Assembly (NCBI RefSeq): GCF_036013525.1
Contig: NZ_CP107853.1
Location: forward strand, 1,054,001-1,118,000
Direction: 5' to 3'
From: Nonomuraea sp. NBC_00507
GTDB taxonomy: Bacteria > Actinomycetota > Actinomycetes > Streptosporangiales > Streptosporangiaceae
Length of the DNA: 64,000 nt
This document shows positions 58,791 through 64,000 of the stretch, piece after piece. The notes below the pieces were generated by a model. That model worked only from the letters and a program-made list of their open reading frames with translations, had not been told where the DNA came from and did no database searches. A program made the translations under genes and the position numbers. The first letter of the stretch is position 1; every line of letters begins with the position of its first letter.

Positions 58791-59974
58791 ATGCCCTCAG
58801 CTTCTCGCAGCGGGATCGGCTGGCGAATCGCCTACTACCGGAGCGTCGCCCGCCTCACGCAGCAGCAGTTGGCCGACGCCGCAAACATCCATGTGGGCAC
58901 ACTGCGCAAGATCGAGCGCGGAGCGCGAGGCGCGAGCGACAGCATCAGGGAGGCGATCGCCGCCGCGCTCAGCATCGACCATTCACTCCTGCTGGCCGAC
59001 CGTGCACAGGCAAGCTCCCGGATCCGCGCGGCACTTCCGGCCTTGTCCACTGCCATCGCCGACTACGACGTGCCTGACGATGGGCCCGTTCGTGCCCTCC
59101 CTGAGCTGCAACAGGCCGTCAGCGAGGCCGTAGCCTGGCGGCTCGCCGCCCAATACGTGCAGATCACGCGCCGCCTGCCGGACCTGCTAAGCGAGCTCTT
59201 CCGCGCCCTGCAGGCCGCGCCACCCGGCCAAGAGCCCGATCTCGCACGCGCTCGGTCGCGTCGGCACTGCGCAGTGCCGACGCGGTCGCGTACAAGTTCG
59301 GCGCCTATGACCTCTCGGCCCGCCTCGTCGAACTGATGCGTTGGGCCGGCCGCCAGGCCGACGACGCGGTCCTGACCGCCGCCATCGCCTACGTCCGCAC
59401 CGAAACCTTCTTCGCCGCAGGCACCCATGCCGCCGGCCTGCGCGCGCTCGAGCGCGCGATCGACGGCGCACCGCCGCCCAGCGACGAACGCACAATGGCG
59501 GCCCGCGGCGCTCTGCACATGCGTGCGGCGGTCATCGCAGGCCGTGCCGGCGACGTGGCCGCAGCCGACACGCACCTGGCCGAAGCCCGCCTGCTCGGCG
59601 ACCAACTGCGCGAGGACATCTACGCAGGCACGGCATTCGGCCCACACTCGGTTCGAATCCATGAGGTGTCCGTTGCCGTCAGCCTCGGCAGCGAGCACCT
59701 ACACCGTGCCCTGGAGGTTGCCCACGAGTGGGCACCACCGCCAGAACTGCCCGCCGAGCGGCGGTCTGGCTTCTACATCGAGCTGGCCCGTGCTCAGCTG
59801 TGGTCCGGCCTACCAGACGACGCGTTCGAGTCGTTGAAGGTAGCCCGCAAGATCGCGCCCCAGCACACCAGGGACCACCTGTGGGTCCGTGAAGACGCGG
59901 CGACGCTACGCAGGCTCAAGCGCGCCGACGCCGAGAGTCTCACCAGCTTCGCCGAGTGGTGCCACGCCACCTGA
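58791..59974 (+). pseudogene. XRE/TPR-type regulator broken by a frameshift
   Basis: From ATG 58791 (GGAG upstream) the first frame gives an XRE helix-turn-helix (IGWRIAYYRSVARLTQQQLA, HVGTLRKIERGARGA) and helical repeats to about residue 155. The frame then becomes Arg/Ser-rich and stops at 59336. The shifted frame continues the protein smoothly from VASALRSADAVAYKFGAYDL through TPR-like helices (ADTHLAEARLLGDQLREDIY) to 59974. A single base is missing near 59251-59254. Intact, it would be a 395-residue cytosolic regulator with a ligand- or peptide-binding TPR part. It could be a sequencing error. Confidence 0.75.
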
Positions 59975-60064
59975 TGCGCGAGTAACCCTCACTGGGTCAC
60001 TTATACCGTCGCCTTAGTCCCACCATCTGACTGTCAAAACGACGGCCACAGACGGGACACGTCC

Positions 60065-60358
60065 ATGCTCCAGCCAACGCTGGTGACGAGGCCAATCCTC
60101 GTGCGCGACACCATCAGCATCGTGCGCCTGCACGGCCAAGCCTGTATCGACTGCGGCGCCGTCAACAAGCGCCTGCAGCCTGCGGGAGACGTTTCGCATC
60201 GAGGCCGTCTGTGGCGAGTTGTCGCGTGCGACAACCACATCAGTCGATACAAGCCGCCCCTGGGCCAAGCGACGTCACCACCGGCCCAGGGACTTGATCA
60301 GGAAGAGAGGCTCCTGACCCATGACGACGCTATCGGCGGGCGAGGTGCCGCCTCGTGA
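60065..60358 (+). CDS. Hypothetical protein of the element operon (first gene)
   Basis: 97 residues. The centre (SIVRLHGQACIDCGAVNKRL, GRLWRVVACDNHI) has a Cys-x2-Cys and a later Cys and His, so it could bind zinc. Similar small proteins without function occur in actinomycete elements. Its stop overlaps the next gene (GTGA), showing that it is the first of three coupled genes. The ribosome site before the ATG is weak. Confidence 0.55.
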   Translation: MLQPTLVTRPILVRDTISIVRLHGQACIDCGAVNKRLQPAGDVSHRGRLWRVVACDNHISRYKPPLGQATSPPAQGLDQEERLLTHDDAIGGRGAAS

Positions 60359-60663
60359 ATCCAGATAACGTCTTCTTCACGTGGTCGGCAGAGGACCGGC
60401 GAGGACATGGCTCACGGGGCGTCACGGACCGACCTAACCGCGCGGCCGAAGGTCTGAACAAGGCACTGCACGATCTGGCGCCGGGCGCAAAAGGCGTGAT
60501 CCGGGAGACCCGACTTGAGCGTCATCCACGCACTCACGACTACTGCTATCGCTACGGACAAGTTCTCGTACGCGCTAGCCGCGGCGAGGCCCCAGATGAC
60601 ATCCAACTCGTGAGGACGTGCAACCTGCCCAATCACGTTACGAGCGCCGAGGAGCGCTCATGA
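60355..60663 (+). CDS. Hypothetical protein of the element operon (second gene)
   Basis: 102 residues from a GTG at 60355 that overlaps the preceding stop by 4 bp. It contains FTWSAEDRRGHGSRGVTDRP then GLNKALHDLAPGAKGVIRET and DYCYRYGQVLVRASRGEAPD. It is basic, without membrane segments or a known motif. The stop overlaps the next ATG (ATGA). The strict coupling of the three genes indicates that their products work together, possibly as a complex. No family is recognised. Confidence 0.55.
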   Translation: MNPDNVFFTWSAEDRRGHGSRGVTDRPNRAAEGLNKALHDLAPGAKGVIRETRLERHPRTHDYCYRYGQVLVRASRGEAPDDIQLVRTCNLPNHVTSAEERS

Positions 60664-61112
60664 GCGAGCACCTCGCAGGGGAGCGCGGAGACCCTGACGG
60701 CTGTAGGGCGCTCCCCCTGGACCCGGTGGGCCGTGGCATGAGCAACACCCACACGTCTGCGCCACTGCTGACTGATGACGAGCTGGCGGATGTGCTCGAC
60801 GGCGCCGCCGCTCGCCCGATGCTCCAGGTACGGCAGAGGACGAGCGAGCACGAGCTGGCGGCCCGCCAGCTGGCAGTCCTGTCCAGCACCTATCCCGGCT
60901 GGGAGATCAGCTACGACACCGATTCTTCCGGCCGCCAATGCTGGACGGCTGAGCTGGTGGGCGAAATCACCGACCGCATGCGCGCGGCCGGGGTCGTCAA
61001 GCACCTTCGGCGCGAAGGTTGCCCGGAACTCGCCTCTGCCTTGGGTCGCCAGGCGGTGCTGATCCACACCAACCGGGTCAACTTTGTCTGGGTCCGCCCG
61101 GGGCCCTCCTGA
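60660..61112 (+). CDS. Hypothetical protein of the element operon (third gene)
   Basis: 150 residues. The body (LLTDDELADVLDGAAARPML, LAARQLAVLSSTYPGWEISY, QCWTAELVGEITDRMRAAGV, VLIHTNRVNFVWVRPGPS) looks like a compact alpha/beta domain. ATG at 60660 overlaps the preceding stop by 4 bp; a second ATG at 60738 (MSNTHTSAPLL) is a fair alternative. A 14-bp-stem terminator follows the stop directly, closing the operon. The family is unknown. Confidence 0.55.
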   Translation: MSEHLAGERGDPDGCRALPLDPVGRGMSNTHTSAPLLTDDELADVLDGAAARPMLQVRQRTSEHELAARQLAVLSSTYPGWEISYDTDSSGRQCWTAELVGEITDRMRAAGVVKHLRREGCPELASALGRQAVLIHTNRVNFVWVRPGPS

Positions 61113-61115
61113 CGG

Positions 61116-61155
61116 CCCGGCCGCCGCTGCTGCCTTCCTGTCAGCGGCGGCCGGG
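61116..61155 (+). terminator. Hairpin terminator of the three-gene operon
   Basis: CCCGGCCGCCGCTG (61116-61129) and CAGCGGCGGCCGGG (61142-61155) form a perfect 14-bp stem around a 12-nt loop, 3 bp after the stop of the third gene. The following stretch 61156-61330 contains no gene I can support. Confidence 0.8.
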
Positions 61156-61343
61156 TACCAGCGACCCTGCCCGGTTCGTGGGGCGTTCTCCGAGCAGGGT
61201 CAAAGGTCCGGCACGTTCCCCCACGTTCGCGCCGGACAAGGCCCCCTGCGCTGCTTCTCCGGGCGGTGCGGGGGGCCGCCCCGCGTCCCCTAGACCGGGC
61301 CTCCCGCCTGCAGGCCGGGGGCCCTATTCACATGGAGATCGCC

Positions 61344-61820
61344 ATGATCAGTGCGACGACCGACTACGTGCACAGCGACATCCATTCGACCGTCGCCCGT
61401 CACCTCGGCGGCGGTCGCTGGGCCGTCTCCGACATGCCCGGCTACGTCGTCGACGGCGAGGCGGCCCTGCGGCACATCATGTGGCGAGAGCTCGAGAAGG
61501 GCCGGCAGCTCCCGGAAAAGCTCACCCCGGACCAGGCGCGCACACACGTGCAGGCGCTGCTGGCCGAGGCCCGGGCCGTGCTCACGGTCGTGGGCGCCGG
61601 TGACGACCGCTGGCTTGAAGCGCGCATGGAAGAGGCCAACTACCTGCTGTGCCTGACGCAGCTCGTCCTCGGGCGGCTCCCCGGCGAGCAAGGGGCCAGC
61701 TGCATGGTCTGCCATCGCAGTGACAAGCCCCTGCGCCAGGTCGGCGTCTCCGCCACGGCCGGGCTCGTGTTCGCCTGCAAGGGCACGTGCCTGGGCGCCG
61801 TGATGTGGATCAGGCCCTAG
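61344..61820 (+). CDS. Hypothetical protein with C-terminal cysteine pairs
   Basis: 158 residues from the ATG at 61344, 6 nt after GGAG (an ATG at 61332 is less well placed). The helical middle (ARTHVQALLAEARAVLTVVG then EARMEEANYLLCLTQLVLG) precedes a likely zinc site, Cys-x2-Cys-His in ASCMVCHRSDKPLRQ and Cys-x3-Cys in FACKGTCLGAVMW. It stands alone between two terminators. The Cys arrangement resembles small zinc ribbons in mobile-element proteins. The function is unknown. Confidence 0.6.
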   Translation: MISATTDYVHSDIHSTVARHLGGGRWAVSDMPGYVVDGEAALRHIMWRELEKGRQLPEKLTPDQARTHVQALLAEARAVLTVVGAGDDRWLEARMEEANYLLCLTQLVLGRLPGEQGASCMVCHRSDKPLRQVGVSATAGLVFACKGTCLGAVMWIRP

Positions 61821-61826
61821 ATCAAA

Positions 61827-61860
61827 GGTTCCCCACCCGGTCGCCACCGCGTGGGGAACC
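61827..61860 (+). terminator. Hairpin terminator after the cysteine-pair gene
   Basis: GGTTCCCCAC (61827-61836) and GTGGGGAACC (61851-61860) form a perfect 10-bp stem with a 14-nt loop, 6 bp after the stop. Confidence 0.75.
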
Positions 61861-61901
61861 GTCGAACTGCCCGGACCCCAAACCAACTTGGAGCCCGAAC
61901 G

Positions 61902-62075
61902 ATGCATGACCGTATCGGCGATCACACGACCGCCACCAGAGACAAAACGGACGACGTCGGCGCGCCCCAGCCAACCGCCGCGCCGGAACCTCCACGGCGC
62001 CGCTGGAGGCTGCTGCCGGTCGTCCTCCCTAGGCGGGACGGCGCACTGCCCCAGTCCCGCTCTACCACCTGGTGA
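61902..62075 (+). pseudogene. Start of a truncated gene abutting the integrase fragment
   Basis: From ATG 61902 a 57-codon frame (MHDRIGDHTTATRDKTDDVG, then APEPPRRRWRLLPVVL) reads well for about 45 residues like the cytosolic start of a membrane or element protein, and then runs into the integrase sequence in a wrong frame. It is probably the front of a gene cut by the same deletion that removed the integrase N-terminus. Confidence 0.35.
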
Positions 62076-62608
62076 CCACGCGCGGCCTGCGCGGTGGCGA
62101 GGTGTGCGGCATCCGGTGGGAGGATTCCGACCTGGCCGTCAGCAAGACCATCATGGTTCTGGAGACCGACGACGAGGAAGACGACGGTCTGAAGTCCGAG
62201 TGGAGCTGGCGGACGGTCGCGGTCGACGGCGAGAACGCCGCCCTGCTGTCGAGCTGGCGGGCGCGCCAGATGCGGGAGCGGCTGGCCGCCGGCACCGCCT
62301 GGGTGGACTCCGGACTGATCTTCACCGCATCCGACGGGAGCGCGCTACGGGAGGAGTACGTCTCGGAGCGGTTCGCGGCGATCGTCGCCGCGGAAGGGCT
62401 GCCGCCGATCCGGTTCCACGATCTCCGGCACTGCGCGGCCACGATCATGCTGGCGGCCCGCATCAACATGAAAGTGATCAGTGCGACTCTGGGACACAGC
62501 CGGCACGGATTCACCGCCGATGTCTACACGAGCGTCGTGCCGGACGTCGCCCAGGACGCGGCCGAGGCGACGGTCGCGATGATCCCTCGGGCCGCCCGGA
62601 AAGCATGA
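62033..62608 (+). pseudogene. Tyrosine recombinase (integrase), catalytic part only
   Basis: About 191 codons of a phage-type integrase. The catalytic residues are all there: Arg in TRGLRGGEVCGIRWEDSD, His-x2-Arg in FHDLRHCAATIML, His in SATLGHSRHG, and the Tyr nucleophile in ADVYTSVVPD. The N-terminal arm-binding and core-binding domains (about 180 residues in intact relatives) are missing. In this frame a stop TAG at 62030 closes the sequence just before, and no good start exists except a GTG at 62072. The gene ends 90 bp before the attachment core, as in active elements. Confidence 0.85.
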
Positions 62609-62624
62609 TCATTAGCGGAACGGT

Positions 62625-62756
62625 CCGGCAATGGTCCGGCATGCGTCAACTAAAGATCAAAGAGCCCTTCCCCTGATCATGGGGGAAGGGCTCTCACCTG
62701 CGGAGGATCGGGGATTTGAACCCCGGATGGTGTTGCCACCAAACCGCATTAGCAGT
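62625..62756. repeat. Right 132-bp copy of the attachment-region repeat
   Basis: It matches 57573-57704 in length and order: identical first 18 bp (CCGGCAATGGTCCGGCAT), a diverged middle, a similar terminator AGAGCCCTTCCCC/GGGGAAGGGCTCT (62661-62694), and an identical 59-bp core (62698-62756) that lies inside the intact tRNA-Ser gene. The equal spacing in both copies shows that a whole attachment region was duplicated, not just the core. Confidence 0.9.
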
Positions 62757-62789
62757 GCGGCGCCATAGACCTGACTAGGCGAATCCTCC
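62701..62789 (-). tRNA. tRNA-Ser (anticodon GCT)
   Basis: 89 nt. The acceptor stem GGAGGAT pairs with ATCCTCC before the discriminator G. The anticodon arm is CCGCA-CTGCTAA-TGCGG, giving anticodon GCT (reads AGC and AGT). A long variable arm (TTTGGTGGCAACACCA region) and the T arm CCGGG-TTCAAAT-CCCCG-type follow, as expected for class II tRNA-Ser. No CCA is encoded. The element on its 3' side integrated here and restored the tRNA. Confidence 0.97.
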
Positions 62790-62859
62790 CGGAAGCCGTT
62801 GTGGCTCAGCACAGCGTACCGGCCTTCTGGCGAGGCGGCAAAGCGATTCCGCTCCCCAC

Positions 62860-62959
62860 CTATCCACAGCGCTCACCAAGAGTTATCAACAGGCTGTGGG
62901 TAACTGGTTGTGGATGAAGCCCGCCCAGAGCGTGGGCGGGCTTCACGGGCTGTGGATAA
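62860..62959. other. Cluster of five DnaA-box-like 9-mers
   Basis: CTATCCACA (62860, plus), TTATCAACA (62883, plus), and on the minus strand TTACCCACA (62895-62903), TCATCCACA (62909-62917) and TTATCCACA (62951-62959). One is the exact consensus and four have one mismatch, within 100 bp. The region 62790-62982 has no gene. No dnaA, dnaN or other origin gene is near. Confidence 0.65.
62916..62944 (-). terminator. Hairpin terminator after the YceI gene
   Basis: GAAGCCCGCCC (62916-62926) and GGGCGGGCTTC (62934-62944) form a perfect 11-bp stem with a 7-nt loop, about 39 bp beyond the stop of the YceI gene on the minus strand. It lies between two of the DnaA-box-like sites. Confidence 0.75.
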
Positions 62960-62982
62960 CCGTAGCCGGACAGAGCATGGGC

Positions 62983-63546
62983 TCAGGCGGCGGGGTTGGC
63001 CTCGCCCTCGATCTCGATCTTGATCTTCTTGCCCACCAGCACGCCGCCGGTCTCCAGGGCCTGGTTCCAGGTCAGGCCGAAGTCCTCGCGGTCGATCTCG
63101 GCGCTGATCGAGTAGCCCCACACCTCGGCACCCCACGGGTTCGTGCCCGCGCCGCCGTACTCGACGGTGAGCTCGACCTGCTTGGTGACGTCACGGACCG
63201 TGAGGTCGCCGACCACGGTGAACTCGTCGCCGGAGTGGCTGACCACGCGGGCGCTCTTGAAGGTGATCTCCGGGAACTTCTCGACGGACAGGAAGTCGTC
63301 GCTGCGCAGGTGGCCGTCGCGGTCGGCGACGCCGGTGTGGATGCTGGCGGTCTTGATCGTGAGCTCGGCGGTGGACTCCAGGGGGTTCTCGGCAATCGTG
63401 ACCGAGCCACTGAAGTCGCCGAAGTGGCCGCGGACCTTGCTGACCATCATGTGCTTGACCGAGAAGCCGATGGTGGTGTGGGCGGCGTCCAGGTTGTAGG
63501 TGCCGGCGGCGGGGATGGCCAGGGCCTCCCAGGTGCGGGTGGTCAT
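62983..63546 (-). CDS. YceI-family protein
   Basis: 187 residues of the YceI-like lipocalin-type barrel, a family that binds polyisoprenoid or long-chain amphiphilic molecules. The opening AAGTYNLDAAHTTIGFSVKHMMVSKVRG and the middle GHLRSDDFLSVEKFPEITFK are diagnostic, with SGDEFTVVGDLTVRDVTKQV and the end KIKIEIEGEANPA. No signal peptide is present, as is common for actinomycete members, so it is cytosolic. The ribosome site is AAGGAG, 6 nt before the ATG. A MarR gene is divergent from it, and the promoter overlaps a palindrome. Confidence 0.95.
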   Translation of the reverse strand: MTTRTWEALAIPAAGTYNLDAAHTTIGFSVKHMMVSKVRGHFGDFSGSVTIAENPLESTAELTIKTASIHTGVADRDGHLRSDDFLSVEKFPEITFKSARVVSHSGDEFTVVGDLTVRDVTKQVELTVEYGGAGTNPWGAEVWGYSISAEIDREDFGLTWNQALETGGVLVGKKIKIEIEGEANPAA

Positions 63547-63596
63547 GGGGTTCTCCTTATTAGGAAGGTTGCACTGCGGATGTCTGCGGCAACAAA

Positions 63597-63626
63597 TGTC
63601 TACACGAGGAATATTCCACTCGTCAA
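63597..63626 (-). promoter_or_regulatory. Predicted yceI promoter overlapping a palindromic operator
   Basis: On the minus strand TTGACG (63626-63621), an 18-bp spacer and TAGACA (63602-63597) form a good sigma-70-like promoter. The spacer contains the perfect palindrome GGAATATTCC (63608-63617), flanked by ACGAG and CTCGT. A repressor bound there, most likely the neighbouring MarR protein, would block transcription. Confidence 0.6.
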
Positions 63627-63643
63627 CTATCGTCGGTTAAGGT

Positions 63644-64000
63644 ATGAACGTGATGAACTTTGACGACCCCCGGCTGACGGCTGTCGGGCTGCTGGCGGAA
63701 GTGCATGCCGGTCTCATGGCCAGGCTCCAGCCGGCGATCGCGGCGGCGAGGTTGTCGGAGATCGACTTCGAGGCTGTCCTGCGGCTGGCCCGGTCCCCAG
63801 GGGAGCAGCTGCGGATGAGCGATCTCGCGGCGCAGACCGGGCTGTCCACGAGTGGCGTGACCCGCGTCGTCGACCGGCTCGAGCGCGAAGGGGTGGTGAG
63901 GAGGCGGGCGTGTCCCAGTGACCGCCGAGCGTCCTACGCCGTGCTGACCGATGCCGGGCGCGAGCGGCTGCAGTCCGTGCTGCCACAGCACCTGCAGGAC
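63644..64000 (+). CDS. MarR-family regulator, C-terminus cut by window end
   Basis: 119 codons are visible from the ATG at 63644 (AAGG just upstream; an ATG at 63653 is also possible). ARLSEIDFEAVLRLARSPG is the opening helix pair, and MSDLAAQTGLSTSGVTRVVDRLEREGVV with CPSDRRASYAVLTDAG is the winged helix with the D-R-R wing. The gene is divergent from yceI across about 97 bp and probably represses it. The final helix of the dimer domain is beyond the window. Confidence 0.9.
   Translation, partial: MNVMNFDDPRLTAVGLLAEVHAGLMARLQPAIAAARLSEIDFEAVLRLARSPGEQLRMSDLAAQTGLSTSGVTRVVDRLEREGVVRRRACPSDRRASYAVLTDAGRERLQSVLPQHLQD

Larger units (their letters stand above)
57646..62756. mobile_element. Decayed integrated element at tRNA-Ser(GCT)
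   Basis: About 5.1 kb between identical 59-bp cores, the right one inside the intact tRNA-Ser gene. The layout is that of an actinomycete integrative element: the recombinase gene lies next to the right attachment site and points to it. Only the catalytic half of the integrase remains. I find no replication initiator, no FtsK/TraB-type transfer gene, no Spd genes and no intact excisionase inside, so it cannot move by itself. The cargo is a HAD hydrolase, a broken XRE/TPR regulator and several unknown small proteins. Confidence 0.85.

Noticed and set aside
57646..62756. A self-transmissible integrative element.
   Set aside because: No transfer ATPase, replication initiator or intact integrase can be seen.
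62860..62959. Chromosomal replication origin oriC.
   Set aside because: No dnaA, dnaN, AT-rich unwinding stretch or gyrase genes are present; only the box cluster supports it.

Overview
The window is high-GC actinomycete chromosomal DNA. The pointers are strong third-position GC bias, frequent GTG and TTG starts, two conservon (cvn) signalling loci, a streptogrisin-type secreted protease, Tat and lipobox signals, and an integrated element at a tRNA-Ser gene. The gene set fits Streptosporangiaceae (for example Nonomuraea), but that placement is inference from gene style and was not tested.

Layout. 1-13 kb is mostly housekeeping: an AraC-type regulator (cut by the window start) with a fumarylacetoacetate-hydrolase-family enzyme, a HemL-like aminotransferase, a YedA-like exporter, a rhodanese, a second GGDEF-related regulator, a MurA enzyme, purC-purD, corA behind a strongly structured leader, a glycerophosphodiesterase and a GNAT enzyme. 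13-16 kb holds a DUF4143-type ATPase, an SDR protein lacking the catalytic Tyr, and an NrtR-like Nudix regulator. 16.4-25.6 kb is a surface-glycan locus: UDP-GlcNAc 2-epimerase (wecB), a UDP-ManNAc-dehydrogenase-like enzyme, three glycosyltransferases (one a CgeB/GT2 fusion) and an anchored DUF4434 protein. 26.5-32.7 kb carries two convergent conservons, one complete (A-B-C-D) and one with only A and C. 32.8-39.3 kb has a PrsW protease with a Tat-exported flavin oxidase, then an NfeD-like protein with two tandem flotillins and a lipoprotein. 39.3-46.5 kb holds three VOC proteins, an S1 protease, an MFS exporter behind a hairpin leader, a MarR remnant, and a B12-binding radical SAM enzyme. 46.5-51 kb has xylA-xylB, a DUF72 protein and a VapBC pair. 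51-55 kb is an envelope-signalling group: a lipoprotein, a Ser/Thr kinase whose outer part looks like a lytic transglycosylase, a secreted SH3-like protein and an FHA-winged-helix protein.

55-62.8 kb is accessory DNA. From 57573 to 62756 two equal 132-bp direct repeats flank a decayed integrated element. The right copy contains the 3' part of an intact tRNA-Ser(GCT); the left copy is only that part. Inside are a HAD hydrolase, a frameshifted XRE/TPR regulator, a coupled operon of small unknown proteins, and a tyrosine recombinase that has lost its N-terminal domain. Left of it lie further broken genes, suggesting repeated insertion at this tRNA.

After the tRNA, about 100 bp contain five DnaA-box-like 9-mers outside any dnaA context. 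The window ends with a YceI-family gene and a divergent MarR regulator (cut by the window end). The most notable points are the split conservon, the kinase-transglycosylase fusion, the corA leader, the DnaA-box cluster, and the tandem attachment-site repeats.
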